The translations under genes were made by a program, and so were the position numbers. Shown piece after piece: positions 1-8,417 of a stretch of 51,322 nucleotides of DNA. The stretch is taken from the NCBI GenBank assembly GCA_026708685.1, contig JAPOUL010000078.1:1-51322 (forward strand). Reading direction: 5' to 3'. This DNA is from Bacteroidota bacterium. Lineage in GTDB: Bacteria > Bacteroidota > Rhodothermia > Rhodothermales > Bin80. The number at the start of each line of letters is the position of its first letter. The stretch's first letter is position 1. Under the pieces are notes generated by a model. The model was given only the letters and a program-made list of their open reading frames with translations, did not search any database and was not told the DNA's origin.

Positions 1-11
1 ACGTTTTTAAC

Positions 12-31
12 AAAAAAACCCTGTTTTCAGG
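12..31 (-). terminator. Possible intrinsic terminator (minus strand)
   Basis: Read on the minus strand, a short hairpin (CCTG, loop AAAA, CAGG; 20-31) is followed by seven T residues (12-18). An outer AACCCT/AGGGTT pair (17-22 with 39-44) could form a competing, longer-loop stem. The inner stem is only 4 bp, so the call is tentative. It could end transcription coming leftwards from the his/hydrolase operon, although about 630 bases separate them. Confidence 0.35.
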
Positions 32-54
32 AAAAAATAGGGTTAAGTTCAGGT

Positions 55-506
55 ATGATGAAAGAGCACGAAGATTTGAAACTGGAAGTAATGGAAAATC
101 ATAAATCTTTTCAGTCTAGCCATGATTGGTTTGACAAGCCCGATGAACAACAGGGTTCCTCAGGTCCATTTGAGATTGATGATACGGTGTCAAAAAACAT
201 CATAGATTTAATTGAGACGGCTAATACTACTCAAAAGTTAGAAGCTCAGATTACTATCAAGAGGAACAAAAAAACAAGAACCGATTCAAGTATGCTTTTG
301 CATTTGTATCCATATCAACGGCTTGGCTATTTTTCGTTGCTCTTATTATCGTTGCTCACGGTTTTCGTCTGTGGGGTTTTGAATTAGAGACTGGGGTGCT
401 TAATTTCTTACTGGGGTCAACTACGATAAATGTTTTAGGTCCCTACTTTTTGATTGCAAAGTATCTGTTTAATGGTAAAGACCACTCATCTTCCAACGCT
501 AGATGA
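55..506 (+). pseudogene. Small two-helix membrane protein, split by a one-base frameshift at an A7 run
   Basis: The frame opened by ATG at 55 codes for a hydrophilic, acidic N-terminal region and stops at 387, but its last 40 residues look wrong. From the A7 run at 268-274 the -1 frame continues open to TGA at 504-506. It encodes a basic stretch (KNKNRFKYAF), one hydrophobic helix (AWLFFVALIIVAHGF) and a second hydrophobic segment ending in LGPYFLIAKYLF. Joined, the product is about 150 residues with a cytosolic head and two membrane segments, a layout seen in many uncharacterised small membrane proteins. No family is assigned. One A missing from the homopolymer (mutation or sequencing error) explains the break. 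Ribosomal or transcriptional slippage on the A run is the alternative. No clear Shine-Dalgarno site precedes ATG 55. Confidence 0.6.
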
Positions 507-661
507 AAAACTTTTATGGGTAGATTGAGTTGAGTCATATTGGAGCACTCAAGGAGAGTTAGATCATTTTTGATATGAGGCATCAATAAGCGTACCATTG
601 GCTAACTGTTAAATCCAGAACTGACTAAAATGCATCCTGGGAAAAGACGCATTGAATTGTC

Positions 662-1552
662 CTAAGATCGCCCCCTCAATGCTGAATGCACGGCATGAGT
701 GATTTTCGCACCCAGTATTGCTGATTGAGTATCGTCGTCTAACCCTTCAATGAGAACTACCAGCACGTATGGGGGAGAGTTTGGTGGATAGATGATAGCT
801 GCATCGTGATGAATCTGAGTGATTTGACCAGTTTTATGAGCAACGATCACATCGGACGGTAGTCCAGCGGGAATCATTTCATTGAATTGCTGATCTTTAA
901 GCACATCAACCATAGTCTGATCAGCGAGTGAACCAATAGCTTCCCCATGACTGATGGCTTCCATGAGTGTTGCCAGTGCACTTGCGGTAGTAGAGTTACT
1001 CAGTCCTTGATTAAATGCTTTGATGTCTTCTACACCCCTGAGCACACGCATGCCAGATGCTCCCAACGAATCAACGGTAGCCTGAATAGATTCTGCCCCC
1101 AAAAAATCGATTAACAGATTCGTTGCAAGATTGGACGATACCGTAATCATTTGGTAAACTAATTCTGTGATCGTCATTTGTTGTCCTAATCGCTGATAAA
1201 TTGCATCATCAGAGTCGTCTTCAATTTGATAGATGCTCCCATCTACAATAGAACGAAAAGAATTTTTGACTTCAAGAGTAGAATCCAATGAAATGGATCC
1301 GGATTGGATCCTACGCCAAACCTCAATTTGTACAGGTACTTTCATGGTACTAGCTGCATGGAAGGAACGATCAGGCAAGATATCCAGAGATGTATTACTG
1401 CTCTGATCTCGTACAGATACTGCAACCGTAGCATCAGGATATTCACTAATAATGGCTTCAAGATTTTCTTGAAGCGTGACTGACGTATTGCAGGATAGGG
1501 ATATCCCCGCTATCAGAGCGAACATCAACGGATTGAATAATTGACGCAACAC
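662..1552 (-). CDS. Lipoprotein serine hydrolase of the class A beta-lactamase fold
   Basis: This 296-residue protein has the serine beta-lactamase/transpeptidase-like motifs in order: S-x-x-K (S68-T-M-K71), S-x-N (S139-S-N141) and K-T-G (K240-T-G242). The N-terminus is a lipoprotein signal with the likely lipidated Cys at 21 (ISLSC), so it should be anchored facing the periplasm. The start codon is GTG. The next ATG, at residue 10, would cut the signal peptide. I could not assign the class A general base Glu166 with confidence: the region after the SxN motif reads VEDIKAFNQGLSN. It may be a beta-lactamase, a carboxypeptidase-like enzyme or an inactive relative. It begins 4 bases after the hisG stop, so it is probably translated from the his transcript, an unusual partner for histidine genes. 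Confidence 0.85.
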   Translation of the reverse strand: MLRQLFNPLMFALIAGISLSCNTSVTLQENLEAIISEYPDATVAVSVRDQSSNTSLDILPDRSFHAASTMKVPVQIEVWRRIQSGSISLDSTLEVKNSFRSIVDGSIYQIEDDSDDAIYQRLGQQMTITELVYQMITVSSNLATNLLIDFLGAESIQATVDSLGASGMRVLRGVEDIKAFNQGLSNSTTASALATLMEAISHGEAIGSLADQTMVDVLKDQQFNEMIPAGLPSDVIVAHKTGQITQIHHDAAIIYPPNSPPYVLVVLIEGLDDDTQSAILGAKITHAVHSALRGRS

Positions 1553-1556
1553 AATC

Positions 1557-2405
1557 TTAGATTCTGCAGGTTCGAATTTCAGTAATCACAATGCTAGTGG
1601 CCCCAATGCTTTCAAGTTCATCCATAATTCGGTTGGTTTCCTCACGCTTGGCCAGTGCTTTCACGGCAACCCAATCTGGCTTGCTCAGAGGGGCTATGGT
1701 AGGAGATTCGATACCTGGAGTGATCTCACAAGCTTGTTGGAGGGCGGATCTGGGACAGCCATATTCGATCATCACATAGGTTCTAGCGAGGAGGATACCT
1801 TGGATTCGCCGAACGAACAGCTGTGCGGTTGGCTTGGTTTTAATGATTTCTTCATGACCAGCCAGAACGGCCTCCGTTTTCAAAATCGGTTCGCCGATGA
1901 TACACAATCCAGCATCTTCCAGGGTACGTCCACTTTGAACCAAGTCGGCAATAATATCTGCAACCCCCAGCTGGATAGAAACTTCCACCGCCCCGTCAAG
2001 GGGTACAATGTCTGCCTGCGTCTGTTTGCGAGCTAGATCTTTGCTGACCAGATGCGTGAACGATGTGGCAATCCGTAAACCCTCAAGGTCTTCTAAGTCA
2101 AGATGGGCACTATTAGGTCCAGCATAACATAACTTTGCCCCACCGAAGCCTAAAGAAAGGATTTCATGAAGCCCAGACTGCTGCTCCAAAAGAAAATCCC
2201 GACCAATGACCCCTAAGTCAAGCGTACCATTACTGACATAAGTAGCAATATCCCGAGGTCGCAGGAAATAGAATAGGATCTGATTTCCGGTATCTCGTAC
2301 TCGTAACTCTCGTCCAGATCTTTGACATGAATAGCCAGCCGCATGGATGAGTTTTACGGCATCATCAGCAAGTGCTCCCTTGTTGGGAAGAGCAATTTGC
2401 AGCAT
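1557..2405 (-). CDS. hisG: ATP phosphoribosyltransferase, long form
   Basis: HisG catalyses the first step of histidine biosynthesis, joining ATP and PRPP to give phosphoribosyl-ATP. The 282-residue length and the C-terminal extension (about residues 205-282, including ESPTIAPL) mark the long, hexameric HisG(L) type, which carries its own histidine-binding regulatory domain and does not need HisZ. The N-terminus (ALPNKGAL) and the periplasmic-binding-protein-like core (GVADIIADLVQSG) are typical. The ATG at 2405 is preceded by GGAG about 6 bases upstream, one of the few good ribosome-binding sites in the window. It follows hisE by 15 bases. No other his genes are present, so the pathway is dispersed in this genome. 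Confidence 0.95.
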   Translation of the reverse strand: MLQIALPNKGALADDAVKLIHAAGYSCQRSGRELRVRDTGNQILFYFLRPRDIATYVSNGTLDLGVIGRDFLLEQQSGLHEILSLGFGGAKLCYAGPNSAHLDLEDLEGLRIATSFTHLVSKDLARKQTQADIVPLDGAVEVSIQLGVADIIADLVQSGRTLEDAGLCIIGEPILKTEAVLAGHEEIIKTKPTAQLFVRRIQGILLARTYVMIEYGCPRSALQQACEITPGIESPTIAPLSKPDWVAVKALAKREETNRIMDELESIGATSIVITEIRTCRI

Positions 2406-2420
2406 TATGACTCCAATCGT

Positions 2421-2684
2421 TTACAGATGGCTATAGACATCTTCAAGTGAAAGGTCGCAGGCCAACATCATTACCTGAATATGGTAGATAAGTTGAGATA
2501 TTTCTTCCGCAGTCCTTTCTGGAGACTCGTGATTGGCCGCCATCCATACTTCACCAGCTTCCTCAAGAATTTTTTTCCCGATCTCGTGCGTCCCTTCATG
2601 AACTGCACGAACGGTAGAAGAAGATGGATCCTGTTGCTTTACCTTATCCTTCAATTCCTCAAAAAGATCTTCAAATCGTTTCAT
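2421..2684 (-). CDS. hisE: Phosphoribosyl-ATP pyrophosphatase
   Basis: HisE hydrolyses phosphoribosyl-ATP to phosphoribosyl-AMP, the second step of histidine biosynthesis. At 87 residues it is a stand-alone enzyme, not the HisI-HisE fusion common in enterics. The all-alpha MazG-like core is visible as KKILEEAGEVWMAA and EEISQLIYHIQVMML, which carry the acidic metal-binding residues (E41, E42, E45 region and the downstream E/D pair). It is the first gene of a three-gene minus-strand unit, hisE-hisG-hydrolase, with very short gaps. That places the enzymes for steps one and two together. Confidence 0.93.
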   Translation of the reverse strand: MKRFEDLFEELKDKVKQQDPSSSTVRAVHEGTHEIGKKILEEAGEVWMAANHESPERTAEEISQLIYHIQVMMLACDLSLEDVYSHL

Positions 2685-2860
2685 TTGATGGAACTATGTC
2701 ACTCATTAGAATAGAACAACAGACAACTCACATAGGATAATGTAAGTCTCCTGCCACAGAATCTTAACCAAAAGCAGACTCTGGTCAAATATAAGACAGA
2801 GTTCGCTTACAACAACTATATGATTGGAAGAGAAGAGATTGCGAGTGCAAGGTGTACACT

Positions 2861-3076
2861 TTAGATCGCCTCGGAAAGCAAACGATTGAGCTGGCAAGAG
2901 TTTTTCATGCTTGATCCTCCAAGGAGATCATCAAAGAAAGAAATCATCGCAGATCGCTCTGAAGGATTTGATTCGTAGGTTTCCAGAGTAGACAGGAAAC
3001 GTGTCCAGACGGACTCATCAATCTGGCCGTCTAGGTAACGAGCAAAAAGTCGTCCTAATGGATTTGAACGGTTCAT
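2861..3076 (-). CDS. Small protein of unknown function (71 aa)
   Basis: I do not recognise this family. The predicted product is a soluble, mainly helical 71-residue protein with no signal peptide or membrane segment. It starts with MNRSNPLGRLFARYLDG and ends with SCQLNRLLSEAI. The frame starts with ATG but has no evident Shine-Dalgarno site. It lies 176 bases upstream of hisE on the same strand. The residue composition is protein-like (balanced charges, periodic Leu/Phe), and no competing frame covers the region well. It could still be a chance reading frame. Confidence 0.45.
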   Translation of the reverse strand: MNRSNPLGRLFARYLDGQIDESVWTRFLSTLETYESNPSERSAMISFFDDLLGGSSMKNSCQLNRLLSEAI

Positions 3077-3424
3077 TTTTGAATCAGAAAATGGTTGATA
3101 GATAAAAGAATGCTACCTTCACTATGCAATACGGCAAAAATCAAGCCAAAGTTGCATTCTTCATCAACATTACACATTAAACGATCATGACACGCAATTC
3201 CCGTAATGATCTGATGCCGCAAAAATCATTTGGTAGATGCTTTTCCAAACTGATCAAGATAATGTGGAGGGGACTGGATGGACAGTAAACAGGGTGGTAA
3301 AAGGTTGATTGCAGTCGCGTTTGATAATTGATGGAAATCGATCAAAATATATGTAGGTGTCTTAGAGTCTTAGCAAGATTTCTAATCAAAAACGTTGTGT
3401 CAATTAGATTTGAGATCAAACCTG
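3077..3424. other. Intergenic, no gene seen
   Basis: This AT-rich stretch of about 350 bases lies between two small minus-strand genes. I found no convincing reading frame, tRNA-like fold or long repeat in it. It presumably contains the promoter of the 71-residue gene. Confidence 0.6.
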
Positions 3425-3679
3425 TTATGGGGCAGGTTTCACTTCCCAATCAGCAATATCATGGTTTATCGCACCCAATTGTCCTTTGACAATGTGAATT
3501 TCATGTTTCTGGAGATGGAAACTATCGGGGCTGAGGAAGTGCTTAAGTGCAGTTTCACCGACGAAGTCACTGACTTTGGCTTGCCGAACATGATGCCGAT
3601 TATTTCGCTTGTATTCCAGAGGTAAAGCGTCATTATCACTAATTTCAGATACAGTCCCATCGGGGTTAAAATATAGCAT
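3425..3679 (-). CDS. Hypothetical protein (84 aa)
   Basis: This is a plausible 84-residue soluble protein with no recognised domain. The sequence begins MLYFNPDGTVSEISDND and contains a basic middle segment (YKRNNRHHVRQAKV) followed by FVGETALKHFLSP. The start is ATG with no clear ribosome-binding site. Two other frames of similar length overlap it. This one is preferred for its more natural composition. It lies alone, with 80 bases to the Sel1-like gene. Confidence 0.4.
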   Translation of the reverse strand: MLYFNPDGTVSEISDNDALPLEYKRNNRHHVRQAKVSDFVGETALKHFLSPDSFHLQKHEIHIVKGQLGAINHDIADWEVKPAP

Positions 3680-3759
3680 TTGTCTAAGGTAGATAGAAGT
3701 AATCTACGTATTAATATGGGAAATTAGCGAAATATTATCTTTTCAAATGTGATTCATTT

Positions 3760-3954
3760 TTAGATTAATATCCTCCTGAGCATTTTCTGCGGGTTTAAAT
3801 CCGTTATCTGCCGCCCCTTCAAATAGTAAAGTGCTTTTTCAGAATCTTTTTCTACCCCACGACGACCACTATGGTAACATGCAGCTAATTCATATTGAGC
3901 GATTGGGTCGCCACCTTGAGCACTCTTGATTAATCTCTGAATATTGCGGGCCAT
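3760..3954 (-). CDS. Single Sel1-like (TPR-type) repeat protein
   Basis: About 64 residues from ATG at 3954. The core (GDPIAQYELAACYHSG, then VEKDSEKALYYLKG) matches one Sel1-like repeat, an alpha-alpha hairpin related to TPR repeats and usually used for protein binding. An in-frame upstream start at 4047 would add 31 residues, but it would overlap the end of rpoN by 26 bases and does not look like Sel1 sequence, so the inner ATG is preferred. Sel1 proteins normally carry several repeats, so this is either a minimal form or the surviving piece of a larger gene. It is co-directional with rpoN and could be on its transcript. Confidence 0.5.
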   Translation of the reverse strand: MARNIQRLIKSAQGGDPIAQYELAACYHSGRRGVEKDSEKALYYLKGRQITDLNPQKMLRRILI

Positions 3955-4021
3955 TAATGTTTTGGTAGAAGTTTGCAAAATAGCTTCTTTTCTCAAACAT
4001 ATGACAATTCTTGGATGTTTC

Positions 4022-5473
4022 TCAAATTGAGTCATCTTCCAATACAATCTCTCTACGAAGACGAGAGACGGGAAGTCCTAACTGCATTCGGTACTTGGAA
4101 ACCGTACGCCGTGCTACATGGTATCCCTGCTCTCTTAGAGTGGCGGTGATGGCATGATCGGTCAAGGGATTCGTCTTATCCTCCTGCTCTATCATCCCCG
4201 CTATGATGGATTTGACATGTTTGTTGGAAACATCCACTCCGGCATCGGTTGCCACGCCTTCTGAAAAAAAGTGTTTTAGTTCGTACACGCCATAATCACA
4301 CTGAACATATTTTCCACTCACGACCCTGCTCACCGTAGAAATATCCATTTCAATCCGTGCGGCAATATCCTTGAGGATCAGTGGTTTCAGATGTCCTTCG
4401 CCATGAGTGAAAAACTCTTCTTGGAAAAAGACAATCTCTCGCATCACCATGAGCATAGTATGACGTCGTTGCTGTACAGCGTCAATAAACCACTGTGCGG
4501 ACTCAAGTTTACTGCGGAGGAATTGCCGCGTCTTCGCATCAGATCCCTGATTTGAAGTTGGCTTATTCTTTGATGACAGCTGCTGAATCATTTCACGGTA
4601 AGATTTTGAGACCGTCAGTGTAGGAAAATTTCCAGAATTTAACTGAACCATGAACGAATCATCAGATTTTCGTACAAGAAAATCGGGCGTTACATAGTCT
4701 TCCTGTACGTTAAAGGCTCCCTCACCAGGCTTTGGATTACATGATTGGATCAAGTCAATCGCTGATTTAAGCATAGAGTCATCCATGTCTAGACGGTCCT
4801 TGATACGATTGTACTGTCTTTTTGAGAAAGCCGTAAACTGTCGTGTAAGTACTTCTTTGGCTGCTTCAAGACCGGAAGTCTCTTCGGGGAGCAAGTCTAG
4901 CTGGATCAACAAGCATTCCTGTACACTTCGTGCCGCAATTCCAGGAGGGTCCAGTCTCTGGATGTGATAAAGGACATTGAGTACATCTTCTTCGGTTAAT
5001 TCCTCCCGATAATTGAATGCAATATCATCAACGATAGAGGCAATTTCTCTTCGTAGATACCCATCTTCATCAATTGAGCCAATAATTTGCTCGGCAATCA
5101 ATGTATCACGACGGTTAAAGCGCAGGAATCCTTTCTGACTTCGTAGGTGGTCAACCATAGATTCTGCGGAGGTAATCGGTATTTCACGATCTTGTTGGTG
5201 ATTGTCCACTTGAGCTTTGTATCCATACACATCGTCAATATCGGGCAATAAATCCTCCAGACTAAATTCATCGTCGTGATCACCATCAGATGAATGATCA
5301 TCCATGTCAGATTCCGAACCCTCTCCTGCGTCTTCCAAAAGGGGGTTTTTTTCTAGCTCTTGTTGAATACGTTGCTCCAATACAAGAGTAGGTAGCTGCA
5401 ATAATTGGATATACTGGATCTGCTGAGGAGACAGCTTCTGCTGTAATCTCAATTCCTGATTCAAATTCAGCAT
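4022..5473 (-). CDS. rpoN: RNA polymerase sigma-54 factor
   Basis: This 483-residue sigma-54 recruits RNA polymerase to -24/-12 promoters that need an AAA+ enhancer-binding activator. All regions are visible. The Gln/Leu-rich region I is at the N-terminus (LQQKLSPQQIQYIQLLQLPT, then EKNPLLED). An acidic region II covers about 50-85, a core-binding region about 100-300. The C-terminal DNA-binding region carries the RpoN box, here ARRTVSKYR near residue 460. Sequence and length are normal. It is divergent from ruvB across a 116-base spacer. No sigma-54 activator gene is in the window. Confidence 0.95.
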   Translation of the reverse strand: MLNLNQELRLQQKLSPQQIQYIQLLQLPTLVLEQRIQQELEKNPLLEDAGEGSESDMDDHSSDGDHDDEFSLEDLLPDIDDVYGYKAQVDNHQQDREIPITSAESMVDHLRSQKGFLRFNRRDTLIAEQIIGSIDEDGYLRREIASIVDDIAFNYREELTEEDVLNVLYHIQRLDPPGIAARSVQECLLIQLDLLPEETSGLEAAKEVLTRQFTAFSKRQYNRIKDRLDMDDSMLKSAIDLIQSCNPKPGEGAFNVQEDYVTPDFLVRKSDDSFMVQLNSGNFPTLTVSKSYREMIQQLSSKNKPTSNQGSDAKTRQFLRSKLESAQWFIDAVQQRRHTMLMVMREIVFFQEEFFTHGEGHLKPLILKDIAARIEMDISTVSRVVSGKYVQCDYGVYELKHFFSEGVATDAGVDVSNKHVKSIIAGMIEQEDKTNPLTDHAITATLREQGYHVARRTVSKYRMQLGLPVSRLRREIVLEDDSI

Positions 5474-5523
5474 AATTCAGAGGTTAGCCTTAATTTATTG
5501 CTGTTAGACTTGAAACGTATGAG

Positions 5524-5565
5524 ATGGGTTAAGGGTTTGCAAGTCCGAAGCGTGATGTAACCCAT
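5524..5565. repeat. 8-bp inverted repeat between rpoN and ruvB
   Basis: ATGGGTTA (5524-5531) and TAACCCAT (5558-5565) are exact inverted copies separated by 26 bases, in the spacer shared by the divergent rpoN and ruvB genes and ending 24 bases before the ruvB ATG. It could be a split operator or a hairpin in the ruvB leader. No T-tract follows, so it is not a terminator. Confidence 0.4.
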
Positions 5566-5589
5566 GTATATGACTTTAAATCGATTTTG

Positions 5590-7158
5590 ATGACTCAGCG
5601 TCAAGAAACGACCGCTCCTGAGATGCAGGATAAAGACTTTGAGCGACGGCTCCGTCCTCGAAAATTGAAGGATTTTATTGGGCAGGATAAAATCAAAAGT
5701 AACCTAAGAATCTTTATTCAGGCAGCTCTTGAACGGGATGAAGCACTGGACCATGTCCTGTTGTCTGGGCCGCCAGGGCTCGGGAAATGTGTCACACCAG
5801 ATACGATCATTCAGACTTCAGATGGATCTGTACCCATGGAGAACCTGATCCCTGCCAACTTAAGGGCTGGTGAGTATAGAGAATTAGCAGTGACCGTTAT
5901 TGGCACTCGCGGACCAGAAGAGACATCCCATGTCTATGCAAGTGGCTATGGACCGACGATTCGTATTCATTCGGACTGTGGTCGTTCCATTGAGGGGACC
6001 CCTAAACATCCGATCCTTGCTGAAACCAATGGCATGGTTGGATGGCGATACCTTGATTCCATTAAAGGCGGTGATCATATCCTGATGGGAAATGCAAACG
6101 CTGATCCTACTATACCCGGTTGCATGCGAGGGCTAAGCCTCACATCCACTGAGGTTGATGCACTTGAGAATGTCGATTTTCATCGGCCTAAGGCGGATGG
6201 ACACTTTAAATGGAGTCGGGTCAATCAGGTAGAACCCTCCTTTGCGGAAACCTTTGACTTTGTGATCCCAGAGTCGCATTCATTCATAGGCAATGGATTC
6301 TTCAACCACAACACGACCCTTGGACATATTATAGCCGAGGAAATGGGTGCTAAAATTACCACATCTTCTGGCCCCGTTCTGGATAAACCTGCTGACCTTG
6401 CTGGAATTCTTACCAAATTAAAGAAAGGCGATGTTTTGTTCATCGATGAAATGCATCGACTCTCCCCGCTAGTAGAAGAATACTTGTACTCCGCAATGGA
6501 GGATTATTATATAGATATTCTGATCGATAGCGGTCCAAATGCCCGAAGCGTGAAAATTCCGCTACCAAGATTTACTATGGTTGGTGCCACGACCCGAAAA
6601 GGCTTGTTGACGGCTCCACTGCGAAGCAGGTTTGGTATTGACTTTCGGTACGACTATTACAGTGCAGCCCTGCTTCAGTCCATCCTTCAGCGATCGGCTG
6701 AGATTCTCCAGGTTCCCATTGAAGAGCGGGGAGCCATGGAAATTGCTCGGCGTAGCAGAGGAACCCCACGCATAGCAAATCGTTTGCTACGCCGTGCACG
6801 TGATTTTGCACAGGTGGAAGGGGACGGAAGTATCAGTCTTGAAACAGCAGACAGGGCCCTGACCGCCTTGGATGTAGATGCTGAAGGGTTAGACGAAATG
6901 GATACCCGAATTCTTTTGAGTCTGATTGATAAATTCAATGGAGGCCCCGCAGGACTTTCTACATTGTCCGTTTCCGTGGGTGAAGAAGCTGGAACCATTG
7001 AGGAAGTGTATGAACCCTATCTGATTCAAGAAGGATACATGCAACGTACGGCCCGCGGGCGCGTTGCAACCAAGCGTGCCTACAAACATTTTAACCGAAA
7101 AATTGCTGGTGAAATGCCAACACTCTTTCACAATCCGAACGATGAGACAGCAGAATGA
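5590..7158 (+). CDS. ruvB: Holliday junction branch-migration helicase RuvB, interrupted by a mini-intein
   Basis: RuvB is the hexameric AAA+ motor that, with RuvA and RuvC, drives Holliday junction branch migration. The 522-residue precursor begins at ATG 5590; a TTG lies immediately before it. The host protein is 347 residues after removing 175 intein residues, the usual RuvB length. Host motifs are Walker A GPPGLGK-TTL, Walker [10 protein letters not shown], sensor GATTRKG, arginine finger LRSRF and a C-terminal winged helix ([10 protein letters not shown] to YMQRTARGR). The intein sits inside the Walker A, between Lys66 and Thr, so unspliced protein should be unable to bind ATP properly. 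The stop codon overlaps the ATG of the next gene (ATGA), a translational coupling to a sugar dehydrogenase that is unusual for ruvB. Confidence 0.96.
   Translation: MTQRQETTAPEMQDKDFERRLRPRKLKDFIGQDKIKSNLRIFIQAALERDEALDHVLLSGPPGLGKCVTPDTIIQTSDGSVPMENLIPANLRAGEYRELAVTVIGTRGPEETSHVYASGYGPTIRIHSDCGRSIEGTPKHPILAETNGMVGWRYLDSIKGGDHILMGNANADPTIPGCMRGLSLTSTEVDALENVDFHRPKADGHFKWSRVNQVEPSFAETFDFVIPESHSFIGNGFFNHNTTLGHIIAEEMGAKITTSSGPVLDKPADLAGILTKLKKGDVLFIDEMHRLSPLVEEYLYSAMEDYYIDILIDSGPNARSVKIPLPRFTMVGATTRKGLLTAPLRSRFGIDFRYDYYSAALLQSILQRSAEILQVPIEERGAMEIARRSRGTPRIANRLLRRARDFAQVEGDGSISLETADRALTALDVDAEGLDEMDTRILLSLIDKFNGGPAGLSTLSVSVGEEAGTIEEVYEPYLIQEGYMQRTARGRVATKRAYKHFNRKIAGEMPTLFHNPNDETAE
5788..6312 (+). 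other. Mini-intein in the RuvB Walker A
   Basis: This is a 175-residue in-frame insertion with protein-splicing motifs. Block A begins with Cys1 ([13 protein letters not shown]). Block B has T71-P-K-H74. Block F/G ends with [20 protein letters not shown], giving the terminal His174-Asn175, and the first residue after it is Thr (+1). This is a class 1 intein expected to splice through Cys1 and Thr+1. Between blocks B and F there are only about 75 residues and no LAGLIDADG or HNH endonuclease motifs, so it is a mini-intein that has lost, or never had, its homing nuclease. A central segment (about 105-140) has no recognisable motif and may be a linker remnant. P-loops of ATPases are a common intein site. 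Confidence 0.93.
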
Positions 7159-8417
7159 AACAACTCTTCATTCTATGTTTGTTTCTTGTGGGTGCCTGTG
7201 CTACTGAGCTGCCCCCCCAATTCGCGTGTGCTCCAGATCATGATGGACTGAGCGTTCCTGATGGGTTTTGTGTCATTGTAGTGGCTGATTCTCTAGGACG
7301 GGGAAGGCATCTTACAGTACGCGATAATGGCGACGTTTACGTTGCCCTTCGTGAGCCTATTGGACATGGCGGGGTCGCTGCTTTACGCGATCACGACGGG
7401 GATGGAACCGCTGACTTGATAGAATACTTCGGGGAGATTGGAGGGACAGCCATTGGATTACGAGATGGGTGGATCTACTTTGGGGCAGATGATCAGATCA
7501 TTCGGTATCCACTTGATGAATCCGAATTCATTCCTGCCAGTGCACCTGAAGTTGCCGTTTCTGGCTTTTTAGAGCAAAATAGTCATGCTGCTAAACCCTT
7601 TGAATTTGATGAAGCAGGGAATCTCTACGTTAATATTGGAGGCCCTTCAAATGCATGTCAAGAGATGCGCCGTACCCCTGAGTCCCCTGGGGTTGATCCG
7701 TGTCCGCAGTTGGATTATTTTGGGGGCATATGGCGGGTAACGCCAAGTATTTTAGAGCAGAATATCCACGAAGAAGGGACCAGATATGCAACTGGAATTC
7801 GCCATGGAGTTGCCAATGCATGGCATCAGGGGCATCTTTTTGTGGTACAGCATGGAAGGGATGATCTCCACCGTTTGTGGCCAGACCGTTTTGAAGAGCA
7901 TCTCAACAATGAATTACCCGCTGAGGAATTTTTCTTGATTCGCGAGGGGGGCGATTATGGGTGGCCCTACTGTTATTATGATCCGGTCAAAGGTGCTAAA
8001 AAATTGAGCCCCGAGTATGGAGGCAATGGGGACATCGTTGGACGATGTTCGGAGGCTTCCATGCCTATTTATGGTTTCCCAGCACACTGGGCTCCCAATG
8101 ATTTAATGTTCTACACTGGAACGCAATTCCCTGAGAAATACAGGGGAGGGGCATTTATTGCCTTTCATGGTAGTTGGAATCGCTCTCCTAATCAGGATGG
8201 GTTTCAGGTTACATTCCTTCCCATGGAAAATACCGAAGTCACTGGAGAGCCAGAGATATTTGCAGGTGGCTTTGTGGGTTCAAATTCTATTTCCACCTCC
8301 AGTGAAGCAAGAGCTAGACCTACGGGTTTAGCAATGGGCCCTGACGGTTCCATGTATATTTCTGATTCCGTGAACGGGCGCATTTGGAGGATCATCTACA
8401 CCGGTAACGACGGTTAA
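7155..8417 (+). CDS. Lipoprotein PQQ-type sorbosone/glucose dehydrogenase-like protein
   Basis: The product is 420 residues, with a lipoprotein signal ending LVGAC (lipidated Cys15), so it is probably held on the periplasmic side of a membrane. The body resembles the sorbosone dehydrogenase branch of PQQ-dependent six-bladed beta-propellers: repeated D-x-D-G-D-G-T-type turns (HDGDGTADL), [20 protein letters not shown] and the C-terminal [15 protein letters not shown]. The substrate is unknown; members of this family oxidise aldoses or sorbosone. The ATG overlaps the ruvB stop, and its own stop TAA overlaps the next ATG (TAATG), so three unrelated-looking genes are translationally linked. No cytochrome domain is fused here, so a separate electron acceptor is needed. 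Confidence 0.85.
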   Translation: MKQLFILCLFLVGACATELPPQFACAPDHDGLSVPDGFCVIVVADSLGRGRHLTVRDNGDVYVALREPIGHGGVAALRDHDGDGTADLIEYFGEIGGTAIGLRDGWIYFGADDQIIRYPLDESEFIPASAPEVAVSGFLEQNSHAAKPFEFDEAGNLYVNIGGPSNACQEMRRTPESPGVDPCPQLDYFGGIWRVTPSILEQNIHEEGTRYATGIRHGVANAWHQGHLFVVQHGRDDLHRLWPDRFEEHLNNELPAEEFFLIREGGDYGWPYCYYDPVKGAKKLSPEYGGNGDIVGRCSEASMPIYGFPAHWAPNDLMFYTGTQFPEKYRGGAFIAFHGSWNRSPNQDGFQVTFLPMENTEVTGEPEIFAGGFVGSNSISTSSEARARPTGLAMGPDGSMYISDSVNGRIWRIIYTGNDG

